Positions 33,845-43,207 of a stretch of DNA of 64,000 nt are shown here, piece after piece. The notes under the pieces were generated by a model. It was not told the origin of the DNA, did not search any database, and was given only the letters and a program-made list of their open reading frames with translations. This stretch comes from Proteocatella sp041738345 (GTDB lineage Bacteria; Bacillota; Clostridia; Peptostreptococcales; Filifactoraceae). The position numbers and the translations under genes are program-made. The DNA lies in contig JBGSPX010000046.1 in the NCBI GenBank assembly GCA_041738345.1, positions 1-64,000 of the forward strand, in the 5' to 3' direction. Positions within the stretch are counted from its first letter, which is position 1. Every line of letters starts with the position of its first letter.

Positions 33845-34819
33845 CTAGCAATCAGGTGTCAAGCTAGCTTGATACTCTCTAAGCATACCGATGACTTCAT
33901 CTGAATCACATATCTTATTTATGTCATTCCTCATTTTTGCACTTCCATACATACCTTTTAGATACCATCCTAAATGTTTTCGCATTTCTCTTACAGTCTT
34001 ATCTTTTCCTTTGTATTTTATAGAAAGATTGTAGTGTTCAAGCATCACTTCAAGTTTCTCATAATCACTTATTTCCACTACATGATTATGTGCTATATAT
34101 TCTTTTATCTGCCTAAACAAGAATGGATTCCCTTGAGACCCTCTTCCAATCATATAAGCATCTGAACCTGTTTTTTTCATTATATTTATAGCATCTTCTA
34201 TTGAAAAAATATCTCCATTTGCTATAACTGGTATATTTACAGCTTCTTTTACTTTTTGAATTATATCCCAATCTGCTTTTCCACTGTAATACTGCTCTCT
34301 AGTTCTTCCATGGAGCGTTATACAATCTGCCCCTGCATCTTCTGCATTTTTTGCAAAGTCTATAGCATTTATAGAAGTATCATCCCATCCTTTTCTAAAC
34401 TTAACTGTCACGGGAAGCTTAGAAGCTTTTTTTACAGAATTTATTATTTCATATGCTAATTTAGGATTTTTCATAAGCGCTGAACCTTCACCATTTTTTG
34501 TTATCTTTGGTGCCGGACATCCCATATTTATATCAATAAGCTTAAATCTATCTAGCTCACTCAATATCTCTGCTGACTTAGACATATATTCTGGTTCATG
34601 CCCAAATATTTGAACTGCCACATCGCCTTCTTCTGGCTTAACTTCAAGCATACTAAAGGTATTTTTATCTTCATAACATAATGCTTTGGCATTTATCATC
34701 TCAGTATATAATAAAGAAGCTCCGTATCGCTTACATATAACTCGAAATGGAAAATCGGTCACACCTGCCATAGGTGCTAGGAAAGCTTCTCCCTCTGTTG
34801 TAAAATTGCCTATTTTCAA
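33845..34819 (-). CDS. dusB: tRNA-dihydrouridine synthase, DusB type
   Basis: 324 residues, FMN-dependent TIM barrel that reduces uridines in the tRNA D loop. The catalytic cysteine is C101 in INMGCPAPK, and LHGRTREQYYSGKADW and VIANGDIFS match the family. The start is TTG, 17 bp after coaX, with AAGGAG upstream. An ATG option was not seen nearby. Confidence 0.94.
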   Translation of the reverse strand: MKIGNFTTEGEAFLAPMAGVTDFPFRVICKRYGASLLYTEMINAKALCYEDKNTFSMLEVKPEEGDVAVQIFGHEPEYMSKSAEILSELDRFKLIDINMGCPAPKITKNGEGSALMKNPKLAYEIINSVKKASKLPVTVKFRKGWDDTSINAIDFAKNAEDAGADCITLHGRTREQYYSGKADWDIIQKVKEAVNIPVIANGDIFSIEDAINIMKKTGSDAYMIGRGSQGNPFLFRQIKEYIAHNHVVEISDYEKLEVMLEHYNLSIKYKGKDKTVREMRKHLGWYLKGMYGSAKMRNDINKICDSDEVIGMLREYQASLTPDC

Positions 34820-34835
34820 AATTATTGCTCCTTAA

Positions 34836-35603
34836 TTACTGGTTCTTTTCATATATCAATCTTAAGCCTTCAAGCGTAAGATTTTTATCTACAATTTTTA
34901 CATTCTTAGTCTGAGAAATTATAAGACTTGCAAGACCTCCTGTTGCAACAACCTTAACCTGTTCTTCCTCTGACTCTTCTATCATTTTTTCTACAATGTT
35001 ATCTACAAGCCCTACGTATCCATAAAATATTCCTGCTTGCATAGCTGTGGTAGTATTTTTTCCAATAACTGTCTTAGTTTCTACTATCTCAACTTTGTGA
35101 AGTTTAGCTGCTCGTTTAAAAAGTGCTTCACTTGAAATTTTTATCCCAGGTGTAATTGCCCCACCTAGATACTCTCCTTTTGCATTTATATAACAAAATG
35201 TAGTAGCTGTTCCAAAATCTATCAGTATAAGTGGTCCTCCATATTTTTCATAACCTGCCACTGCATTTACTATACGGTCTGCACCTACCTGACTTGGTGT
35301 TTCATATTTTATATTTATACCCGTTTTTATTCCAGGTCCAATTACCATAGGCGCTTTTCCTACATATTTAGCTACAAAATTTTCAAGAGAATGCATAACC
35401 TCAGGAACAACTGAAGATATTATTACATCCTTTATATCGCAAAAACTTACTCCTTCTAGTTGAAATAATTGAGCTATCATAGCTCCATATTCATCAGAAG
35501 TCTTATTTATATCAGTACCTACTCTAAAGCTATTTTTTAATTCTTTATCTTTATAAACTCCTAAAACAATATTTGTATTACCTACGTCTACAACTAATAA
35601 CAT
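34836..35603 (-). CDS. coaX: Type III pantothenate kinase
   Basis: 255 residues, CoaX-type kinase catalysing the first step of coenzyme A synthesis. The phosphate loop DVGNTN is at 6-11, followed by GADRI and LIDFGTATTF near 130. Type III enzymes are not feedback-inhibited by CoA. The upstream gene, an ECF substrate-binding component, is probably its vitamin supplier. Confidence 0.95.
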   Translation of the reverse strand: MLLVVDVGNTNIVLGVYKDKELKNSFRVGTDINKTSDEYGAMIAQLFQLEGVSFCDIKDVIISSVVPEVMHSLENFVAKYVGKAPMVIGPGIKTGINIKYETPSQVGADRIVNAVAGYEKYGGPLILIDFGTATTFCYINAKGEYLGGAITPGIKISSEALFKRAAKLHKVEIVETKTVIGKNTTTAMQAGIFYGYVGLVDNIVEKMIEESEEEQVKVVATGGLASLIISQTKNVKIVDKNLTLEGLRLIYEKNQ

Positions 35604-35636
35604 CGCTTTTTCTCCAAATTTAATATATTTAAAAAA

Positions 35637-36230
35637 TTAATTTTTAATTATCTTCCTAAGTGCTGCAACAGATGCCGCTGTAACCATTGCGGCTACACAC
35701 ATTTCTGGCACACCGTTTGCTGTAGCTATTCCAAGCAAAAATGCTCCTGCCCCTCCATCTGGAAGTCCCATAGCACTAACTATTTTCTGTGCATAAATTA
35801 TATAAGCAGAGCCAAGTACTAAAACAGTATTAACTAAAGTACCAAACGCTCCAGATAACAATAATACCACCTTTTCATTCTTTATAAGCTTCTTCGCTGA
35901 TACAAAGAAGTAATACGTTAAAATTCCAATCATAATTCTTGGAACAATAGACACAAGTGGATTCATAAAAATAAATGAAATTGGGGTTGGTGTCATAAAA
36001 CTTTTTATTAGTGAAGATATGCCAAATATAAGTCCTACCATCGCACCTACAAAAGGTCCTTCCATTATAGCTCCAATAATAACTGGAATATGCATGGTGG
36101 TTACATTAGCTACGCCTAAAGGTATAAACCCAAGTGGTGTAAATCCTAGTAGCGCCGATACAGCCCCTAACATCCCAATAACTGTCATTCTTCTTGTCTT
36201 ACTTACAGAAATACATTTTCTTGCTTCCAT
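35637..36230 (-). CDS. ECF transporter substrate-binding (S) component, probably pantothenate
   Basis: 197 residues, five to six membrane spans, with the N-terminal alanine/glycine-rich helix and the loop GVANVTTMHIPVIIGAI that S components use to contact the energising module. It lies 33 bp upstream of coaX on the same strand, so pantothenate is the likely substrate (PanT-like); this rests on context. No ECF ATPase or T gene is in the window, so it would share a common module. A small hairpin (36247-36266) precedes its ribosome site. Confidence 0.78.
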   Translation of the reverse strand: MEARKCISVSKTRRMTVIGMLGAVSALLGFTPLGFIPLGVANVTTMHIPVIIGAIMEGPFVGAMVGLIFGISSLIKSFMTPTPISFIFMNPLVSIVPRIMIGILTYYFFVSAKKLIKNEKVVLLLSGAFGTLVNTVLVLGSAYIIYAQKIVSAMGLPDGGAGAFLLGIATANGVPEMCVAAMVTAASVAALRKIIKN

Positions 36231-36374
36231 TTTACTTTCCTCCGTTACGACTCCTTAAGGATGTCGTTCTTTTAAATTTAGTTAACATAAATTGTGATTT
36301 GATTTTCACTTGAAATATCAATCAACTTTATTATTATAAGATATATTTTTAATTTTTTCTACTTTTTATTTAAA

Positions 36375-37337
36375 TTATTTAGAAGTTTTTTTGATATCTT
36401 CATATGATTTTATATTTTGAACACTTTTTGCATGCTTTATCGCAGAAATAACAGCATTTTTAGTTGCAAGTTGTGCCGCAATGCATATACTATCAATATT
36501 TCCCTCTAATTCCCCTGTAGCTGCTGTAAATATTGTATCTCCATCCATAGATGTGTGTATCGGACTTATAGACTGTGCTAGACCATTATGAGCCACCTGT
36601 GATACTTTCTGACATTTAGCTTTATCAAGTTTCGCATTAGTTATTATACAACCTATAGTCGTATTACTGTTTAAAAATGCTTCGCTATCATCCATATCCA
36701 TTATTATTTTTGCACTATCTGCAAAGTTTCCGTTCTTATCAAGTGCCCCTGCAATAATTCCAGTATCATCAAATACATCTCCAATTGCATTAACTGCAAT
36801 TATTGCCTCTACAATTACGCCATTTTTTAGTTTTATTTTTGAATGACCTATTCCACTTTTCATAGAATTTTCAGCTCCTAAGATTTTGCCAACCGTTGCA
36901 CCACAGCCCGCTCCATAATTTCCAATTTCAAAACTCAAATCCAAATTCTCACAAGCAAGCCTCCCCATTTCCATATCAGGTCTTATTTTAGAGTTTCCTA
37001 CCATCAAATCAAATAGTATAGCTTGACACACTATCGGTACATTTACATCTCCTACCTTAACTCCACAACCTTTTTCTTCTAAAAAATTCATAACGCCGCA
37101 GCCTGATTCAAGTCCATAAGCCGAACCACCAGAAAGTACTATAGCATCAATTTTATCTACAGTTTTATCTGGTCTTAAAAGTTCAGTTTCTCTAGACCCT
37201 GGTGCAGAACCTCTTACATCTAGCGATGCCGTTGCTCCTTTTTCAAAAAAAATAACCGTAACTCCTGTAAGTGCCTCCTCATTTTGAGTTTGTCCAACCT
37301 TTACATTCTTAATTTCAATATTTGCAATAGTTTTCAT
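36375..37337 (-). CDS. P1 (DmpA/NylC-like) family N-terminal-nucleophile hydrolase
   Basis: 320 residues. Family members mature by self-cleavage before a Ser or Thr nucleophile; here N225/T226 in NSNTTIGCI is the probable site. LSGGSAYGLESG near 75 is another family mark. Known members are L-aminopeptidase/D-esterase and the oligoamide hydrolase NylC. Length and the N-T site look closer to NylC-type than to DmpA (G-S). I use the ATG at 37337 (AAAGGGG upstream) and drop 19 residues of extension that overlap the ftsH terminator. Confidence 0.85.
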   Translation of the reverse strand: MKTIANIEIKNVKVGQTQNEEALTGVTVIFFEKGATASLDVRGSAPGSRETELLRPDKTVDKIDAIVLSGGSAYGLESGCGVMNFLEEKGCGVKVGDVNVPIVCQAILFDLMVGNSKIRPDMEMGRLACENLDLSFEIGNYGAGCGATVGKILGAENSMKSGIGHSKIKLKNGVIVEAIIAVNAIGDVFDDTGIIAGALDKNGNFADSAKIIMDMDDSEAFLNSNTTIGCIITNAKLDKAKCQKVSQVAHNGLAQSISPIHTSMDGDTIFTAATGELEGNIDSICIAAQLATKNAVISAIKHAKSVQNIKSYEDIKKTSK

Positions 37338-37364
37338 ATTAACCCCTTTCACTATATATATGTA

Positions 37365-37398
37365 TAAAAAATGGGTTGAAAACAAAGTTTCCAACCCA
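37365..37398 (-). terminator. Terminator of ftsH
   Basis: TGGGTTG (37372-37378) pairs with CAACCCA (37392-37398), extended by AAAC/GTTT with one bulge; a T run follows on the minus strand (complement of 37366-37371). It is 12 bp past the ftsH stop. Confidence 0.83.
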
Positions 37399-37409
37399 CC
37401 ACTCTTAAA

Positions 37410-39359
37410 TTATTTTTCAGTTTTTTGTTCTGATTCTGATTCTTTTTCTTCCTCTAACTCTTCTACAATTTCTGAACCTTCTATAGCTTCTTTTGTTTCT
37501 AACTCAGAAACCTCAGTTTCAACTTCCTCTTCTTCCGAAAGATCAAGTTCCCCATTAAATGCTGCCAAGTATTTTTTTGCATCAAGGGTTTCAAATTTAA
37601 GAAGTGCCTGCGCTACAAGGTGAAGTTTTTCTATATTCTCGTCTAAAAGCTTCATTGTTGTATTGTAAGCCTCATCTACAAGAAGTTTTATTTCTTCGTC
37701 TATTATAGATGCTACTTCTTCTGAATAATTTCGCTTAGTAGCAAAATCTTTTCCCAAAAACACTTCGTCAGATGGATCTACAAATGCCATTGCTCCAAGC
37801 CTATCGCTCATAGCGTATTTAGTTACCATGCCTCTTGCTATCTGTGCAACTCTTTCAAGGTCATTACTTGCTCCTGTTGAGATATCATCAAGTACAAGCC
37901 TTTCTGCTACTCTTCCACCTAAAAGATGTATCATATGCTCTTTAAGTTCTGTTTTTGTCATGTAGAACTTATCTTCTTCTGGAAGCATCATTGTAAATCC
38001 TCCAGCTCTTCCTCTTGGTACAATTGTAACCTGATGCACTGGATCTGAATTAGGAAGAAGTGTTGCCACAACTGCATGACCTGCCTCATGGTAAGCTGTA
38101 AGTTTTCTCTCTTTTTCGCTTATAACTCTAGAAGTTTTTGCAACTCCTGCAATAACTTTTGTTATTGCTTCTTCTATCGTCTGATCGTTTATCTTAAGTC
38201 TTCTTTTTCTAACAGTTAAAAGCGCTGCTTCATTCATAAGATTTTCTATATCTGCTGGCGTAAATCCTGGAGTACTCTTAGCAATTTTCTTTAAATCTAC
38301 ATCTTCATCAAGAGGCTTATTTTTTGAATGAACTTTTAGTATAGCTTCTCTTCCTTTTACATCTGGTGCGCCTACCATAACCTGTCTATCAAATCTACCT
38401 GGTCTTAAAAGTGCTGGGTCTAATATATCTGGTCTATTCGTAGCTGCCATTATAATTATACCTTCGTTGATTCCAAAACCATCCATTTCAACTAGAAGCT
38501 GATTTAATGTCTGTTCTCTCTCGTCGTGTCCGCCTCCAAGACCTGCACCTCTTCGTCTTCCCACAGCATCAATCTCATCTATAAAGATTATACTAGGAGA
38601 AGTTTTTTTAGCTTGCTCAAAAAGATCTCTTACTCTTGAAGCTCCAACTCCGACAAACATTTCCACAAAATCTGAACCAGATATTGAATAGAAAGGAACG
38701 CCTGCTTCTCCAGCCACGGCTTTACTTAGATAAGTCTTTCCAGTTCCTGGAGGACCAACTAAAAGTACTCCTTTTGGAATTCTAGCTCCAAGTTCTATAT
38801 ATCGCTGTGGATTTTTTAAGAAATCCACAATTTCCTCAAGTTCTTCTTTTTCTTCATCAAGCCCTGCAACATCTTTAAACGCAATCTTAGGTGCACCGTC
38901 TTCTTTGTGCATCTTGGCTTTGGATTTTCCAAATCCCATAACCTTTGACCCACCACCTTGAGACTGCTGCATAAACATATACCATACTCCAACCATTACA
39001 AGAAGCATTAACAGCGTTGGTAGCATACTCACTATCCAAGATGGCTGAGGAGGTTCTTGCCCTGTAACTTTAAGTTTCCCATTTTCTGTCTGAGCAAGAA
39101 TAATTTCTGTCAGCTTATCATTGTTTATTGCATAAGGTATAAGGGACTTAAACTCGACATTATCCTTCTTTAATTTACCACTGACTTTGTTTTCCATTAT
39201 CGTTATTTCAGAAACTTGCTCACCTTGAAGCTTTGTGTAGAATTCTGAAAATGATAATTGTTGAATTTCCTGCGCTGGGCTACCTAGAAGATTTATCATA
39301 GATACTATTAAAACAACCAATAGTATATAAAACGTCGCCCCTTTAAATAATCTCTTCAA
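37410..39359 (-). CDS. ftsH: ATP-dependent zinc metalloprotease FtsH
   Basis: 649 residues. Two membrane spans (about 8-25 and 107-130) flank an extracellular domain. The AAA+ Walker A GPPGTGKT is at 202-209, Walker B around IIFIDEID (257-264), the arginine-finger region RPGRFDR (319-325) and the zinc site HEAGH at 424-428. The C-terminal 45 residues are very acidic (many Glu). The start is TTG with GGAGGAG upstream. It follows tilS by 42 bp; hpt, often between them in Firmicutes, is absent. Confidence 0.97.
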   Translation of the reverse strand: MKRLFKGATFYILLVVLIVSMINLLGSPAQEIQQLSFSEFYTKLQGEQVSEITIMENKVSGKLKKDNVEFKSLIPYAINNDKLTEIILAQTENGKLKVTGQEPPQPSWIVSMLPTLLMLLVMVGVWYMFMQQSQGGGSKVMGFGKSKAKMHKEDGAPKIAFKDVAGLDEEKEELEEIVDFLKNPQRYIELGARIPKGVLLVGPPGTGKTYLSKAVAGEAGVPFYSISGSDFVEMFVGVGASRVRDLFEQAKKTSPSIIFIDEIDAVGRRRGAGLGGGHDEREQTLNQLLVEMDGFGINEGIIIMAATNRPDILDPALLRPGRFDRQVMVGAPDVKGREAILKVHSKNKPLDEDVDLKKIAKSTPGFTPADIENLMNEAALLTVRKRRLKINDQTIEEAITKVIAGVAKTSRVISEKERKLTAYHEAGHAVVATLLPNSDPVHQVTIVPRGRAGGFTMMLPEEDKFYMTKTELKEHMIHLLGGRVAERLVLDDISTGASNDLERVAQIARGMVTKYAMSDRLGAMAFVDPSDEVFLGKDFATKRNYSEEVASIIDEEIKLLVDEAYNTTMKLLDENIEKLHLVAQALLKFETLDAKKYLAAFNGELDLSEEEEVETEVSELETKEAIEGSEIVEELEEEKESESEQKTEK

Positions 39360-39401
39360 ATTCCTGCTCCTCCTTGTGGATCGTTGTTTTTGTAATTCAT
39401 A

Positions 39402-40802
39402 CTAATTCTTGATATCTTTTATACTGATTCTTATAACTTCTTCAGTAGTTTCTGATATTTTGGCTTCTTCACTTATGCAGTGACCTACAAGCCATAATAT
39501 CTTTTCATCATCACAAATTATCGGTATATTGTTTCTATTTTCAAGAGGTACTTTGCTATCAATAAGAATGTCTTTTATCTTTTTTGTGCCTCCTAGACCA
39601 AGTGGTTTTATTTTATCTCCATTTCGTCTATTTCTTATTACTAGCTTACCCGATATTTTGTCCACATCAAATGATTTTGAACTAGCTCCTGTAGAAAACA
39701 TTTTTGATTTTTCTTTTGAAATCCGATGTGCTTCTATTTTTATTCCCAATTCTTCCAGTATAATAACTTTATTTATAGGAATTTCCACTTCATATTCAAG
39801 TGGAGTAATTTTTATTTCTTTTCTTGTAATATAAAGATAGTTTGATTTTTTATCTGCAATTATTCCTTTAGGCAGATTTTTTTTTGCATCATTTTTTTGA
39901 TTTTGAATAAGCTCAAGTACATCATCTAGATGCACTGTCTCAAGTCCATTGTAGCTTCCTTCTAAAATTTTATATGCATTTCTTATTATGCGCTTTATAA
40001 TGCAGATATCTTCTAGTTCTAAAAGTTCTAAGTCTATACGCACTGTGTCATCATCAAGTATACTTGCAATTGTCTGAAATTTTTCTTCAGCGCAAGCTTC
40101 TATAAACGCACTGTCCTCCCGCAAACTATTCGCCATTCGAGAAAGGATTTCTTTTATATTTGATGCATACTCATTTTGAATATATGGAAGCAAATGAATT
40201 CTTATTTTATTTCTGGTATATTCATCTTCAAGATTTGTGTGATCGATTCTAGGTTCAAGCTCATGTTTGCTACAATAATCTACTATGTCATACTTTTGAA
40301 CATCCATAAGCGGTCTTATTATTCCATCGGGGCGTCTATACTCCATCCCCTTTAGCCCATTTAAACCTGTACCTCTCATAATACGCATCATAACAGTTTC
40401 AGCTTGATCATCTAAATTATGTGCCACTGCTATTTTATCTGCCCCAAGCTCTTCCTTAAGCTCAAACAGCATATCATATCTTATAATCCTTGCCGCTTCC
40501 TCAAGCGTAAGTTTATTTTCTTTTGCATAAAAAGGTACATCCGTAGATTTAATAAAGCATCTTACGCCTAATCTTGTACTTAAATCCATAGTGTAAAGTG
40601 CATCTTTATGAGCAAGCGTTCCTCTTATCTGATGATTTAAATGCGCTGCATAGATAGTAAGCCCATACTCTTCTCTTAATTTACATAAAACATGAAGTAG
40701 ACATACTGAATCCGGTCCACCCGAGAGAGCCACAATAATCTTGTCATTCTTCTCTATTAGATTTTCCCGTTTTAAAGTCTCAACAACCTTGTTCTCTACC
40801 AC
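39402..40802 (-). CDS. tilS: tRNA(Ile)-lysidine synthase
   Basis: 466 residues. The PP-loop SGGPDS is at 27-32, and a C-terminal TilS substrate-binding domain ends the protein (NRRNGDKIKPLGLGG). It converts C34 of the AUA-reading tRNA-Ile to lysidine and is essential. The start is GTG with GGAG upstream. It is located upstream of ftsH as in most Firmicutes. Confidence 0.94.
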   Translation of the reverse strand: MVENKVVETLKRENLIEKNDKIIVALSGGPDSVCLLHVLCKLREEYGLTIYAAHLNHQIRGTLAHKDALYTMDLSTRLGVRCFIKSTDVPFYAKENKLTLEEAARIIRYDMLFELKEELGADKIAVAHNLDDQAETVMMRIMRGTGLNGLKGMEYRRPDGIIRPLMDVQKYDIVDYCSKHELEPRIDHTNLEDEYTRNKIRIHLLPYIQNEYASNIKEILSRMANSLREDSAFIEACAEEKFQTIASILDDDTVRIDLELLELEDICIIKRIIRNAYKILEGSYNGLETVHLDDVLELIQNQKNDAKKNLPKGIIADKKSNYLYITRKEIKITPLEYEVEIPINKVIILEELGIKIEAHRISKEKSKMFSTGASSKSFDVDKISGKLVIRNRRNGDKIKPLGLGGTKKIKDILIDSKVPLENRNNIPIICDDEKILWLVGHCISEEAKISETTEEVIRISIKDIKN

Positions 40803-40829
40803 TTAGGCTCCAACTCCTTTTCCTGCTTG

Positions 40830-41252
40830 CTATACTACTTCGATTTTCATAATGTTTTTACCTTGGAATAAACCTCTCAAAGATATACTATACTCTATCT
40901 CTAATTTAATATCAAATGGCTCATTATTTTCCTCAAAAAATATTCTGTTTGTAAGAATTTCTAAAGGAATATTTCCCATCGGTGTAACCATTATACTTTC
41001 AAAACGCTTATCTTGCTCAAAAATCATGTTAGAATCATGTTTCCCGATTCTTTTAAGCTCCACCTTATTGTTATTTATCTTTATTTTGGTAGTTGTTCCT
41101 TCTAGTCCAGAAAGTTCACTTTCCTCATAAACCAGATATGCGCTATTATTTTTTTTGAAGTATTTAGCTTCAGTAACTAATTCAATAACATCTGACGTCT
41201 GAGCAACATTATCATATTGTACTGTTTTTATCTTGATTACAACTTCTCTCAA
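40830..41252 (-). CDS. DUF1934 (YwiB-like) beta-barrel protein
   Basis: 140 residues, matching the DUF1934 family (calycin-like small beta barrel) in length and in the pattern FEQ...M-TPMGNIPLEI and the closing EYSISLRG. Function is unknown. I take a TTG start at 41252: AGGTG lies six bases upstream, while the in-frame GTG at 41261 is part of that site. It sits between murI and tilS in a cell-envelope neighbourhood. Confidence 0.78.
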   Translation of the reverse strand: MREVVIKIKTVQYDNVAQTSDVIELVTEAKYFKKNNSAYLVYEESELSGLEGTTTKIKINNNKVELKRIGKHDSNMIFEQDKRFESIMVTPMGNIPLEILTNRIFFEENNEPFDIKLEIEYSISLRGLFQGKNIMKIEVV

Positions 41253-41318
41253 TATATTCACCTATTTCTAATTATTCTAGTATATCATATCAAAAAAATA
41301 CTGGTTTATCAACAAAAA

Positions 41319-42134
41319 TCAATATTTTTGTATTTCCACAACAGAAATATTATCAAATGGTTTTTGAATGAAATTTTGACCTATGTTCATAAATCGTTCA
41401 GGCATATCCGAAACAAAATATCTATAGTCTGGTTTTTCAGTTTGCGCATTCAATAAATTCTTATCTTCTAACATCTTCTTAAGATCTAATGCAGTTTCTT
41501 CTGCTGGATTCACAAGTCTTATTTTATTTCCTGTAATCTTCTTAATTGTATTAACTAAAATCGGATAATGTGTACATCCCAGTACTAACGTATCTATATC
41601 GGTTCCATTAAATGCACTTAAATATTCCTTAGCTGTAAGAAGTGCCACTTCAGTCTCTGCCCATCCCTCTTCTACGATTGGCACAAACAGTGAACACGGT
41701 TTTGAATATACATCTACATTTTTTATAAGCTTTTGAATTTCCGTTTCATAAGCCTTAGAAAATACAGTACCTTCAGTTCCAATAACACCGATTTTGTTAT
41801 TTTTAGTACTTATAACAGCTCTTTTGGCTCCTGGTTTTATAACCCCAAGAATTGGTATATTATATCTTTCCTGTGCTTTTTCTAAACTTCTTGCACTCGC
41901 TGTATTACAAGCTATTACAATAGCTTTTATATCATTTTCTAAAAGAAAATTTATAGATTGAAATGTATATTTTGTAACCGTCTCTGAAGATCTTGTTCCA
42001 TATGGCACTCTTGCTGTATCTCCAAAATATACAATATTTTCATTAGGAAGTACTTTTGATATTTCCTTAAGTACCGTAAGTCCTCCAAGCCCAGAGTCAA
42101 AAACTCCAATAGATTTTTTTCTTAAATCTTCCAC
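41319..42134 (-). CDS. murI: Glutamate racemase
   Basis: 271 residues. It makes D-glutamate for peptidoglycan. The two catalytic cysteines are C76 (in IACNTAS) and C187 (in LGCTHYP), and FDSGLGG is at 12-18. The start is GTG with CGGAGAA upstream. It follows ddl by 16 bp, grouping D-amino-acid steps of wall synthesis. Confidence 0.95.
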   Translation of the reverse strand: MEDLRKKSIGVFDSGLGGLTVLKEISKVLPNENIVYFGDTARVPYGTRSSETVTKYTFQSINFLLENDIKAIVIACNTASARSLEKAQERYNIPILGVIKPGAKRAVISTKNNKIGVIGTEGTVFSKAYETEIQKLIKNVDVYSKPCSLFVPIVEEGWAETEVALLTAKEYLSAFNGTDIDTLVLGCTHYPILVNTIKKITGNKIRLVNPAEETALDLKKMLEDKNLLNAQTEKPDYRYFVSDMPERFMNIGQNFIQKPFDNISVVEIQKY

Positions 42135-42150
42135 TTTAAATTCTCCGTTT

Positions 42151-43185
42151 CTATGCCTTAAAAGACAGTTCTATAAGTCTGCTTATTAACTCTTTGTATG
42201 ATATTCCATCATTTTCTAAAAGTTTTGGATACATACTTATTTTTGTAAATCCTGGCATAGTATTTATTTCATTGAGTAAAATACTTCCGTCATTTTTATC
42301 TATAAAGAAGTCTACCCTTGCAAGCCCTCTACAATCAAGTGCTTCATATGCATTTTTTGCAATCTGCTTCATGTCCTCAAGTTGCTGTGGCGTTATAGGT
42401 GCAGGAATAACTAAAGTAGAGGTACATTTTTTATATTTTGTATCATAGTCATAAAAATCATCATTAACTACAATTTCTCCAGGCGTAGATACTGTAATAT
42501 CACTTCCAAAACCAAGTACTGCAATTTCAAGTTCCCTTGCATCAATGCCTTCTTCAATAACAATTTTAGTATCATATCTAAGCGCAAAATCCATAGCTTC
42601 TTTTAAAGTTGCTTCATTTTTCACTTTAGTTATACCTACGCTCGAACCCATATTAGCTGGTTTTACAAAAAGTGGATATTTAAAATTTGATATAGCATTT
42701 AATATCTCATTCATATCATACCCATTTTTTGCAATATAATACTTACTTTGCAATATTCCTTTTAAGTCTAAAATTTCTTTAGTTTTAGCTTTATCCATAC
42801 AAAGCGCAGAACTAAGAACTCCACATCCTACATAAGGAATTCCCGAATAATCTAAAATTCCTTGAACTCTACCATCTTCTCCATAAGGTCCATGAAGTAC
42901 TGGAAAAATGCATTCTAGTTCTATCTCGGAATCTGCAGAATATATGCCTACAGGATTATCATTACCAAGAATATCTACTCTAGCTGACGATACATTTTTT
43001 TCCCATGTACAATCCAAAAGCTGCATTATATCTCCAGTAAAATGTTTGAATTTACCTTCTTTTGTTATCCCTATAAGATATACCTCAAATTTTTCCATAT
43101 CTATGTTATTATAAATTGAATGTGCTGATATACAAGAAACTTCATGTTCCTCAGATTTTCCACCAAATAAAATTCCTACTTTCAT
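42151..43185 (-). CDS. ddl: D-alanine--D-alanine ligase
   Basis: 344 residues, ATP-grasp enzyme joining two D-alanines. GGKSEEHEVS near the N terminus, HGPYGEDGRVQG (about 95-106), KPANMGSSVGI and the C-terminal LNEINTMPGFT are all family motifs. Tyr in GISYKELI at the end is compatible with D-Ala; D-lactate ligases of resistance clusters are not suggested by context (murI, ispE). Confidence 0.95.
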   Translation of the reverse strand: MKVGILFGGKSEEHEVSCISAHSIYNNIDMEKFEVYLIGITKEGKFKHFTGDIMQLLDCTWEKNVSSARVDILGNDNPVGIYSADSEIELECIFPVLHGPYGEDGRVQGILDYSGIPYVGCGVLSSALCMDKAKTKEILDLKGILQSKYYIAKNGYDMNEILNAISNFKYPLFVKPANMGSSVGITKVKNEATLKEAMDFALRYDTKIVIEEGIDARELEIAVLGFGSDITVSTPGEIVVNDDFYDYDTKYKKCTSTLVIPAPITPQQLEDMKQIAKNAYEALDCRGLARVDFFIDKNDGSILLNEINTMPGFTKISMYPKLLENDGISYKELISRLIELSFKA

Positions 43186-43207
43186 ATTTCACCTATTTTC
43201 TCAAATC

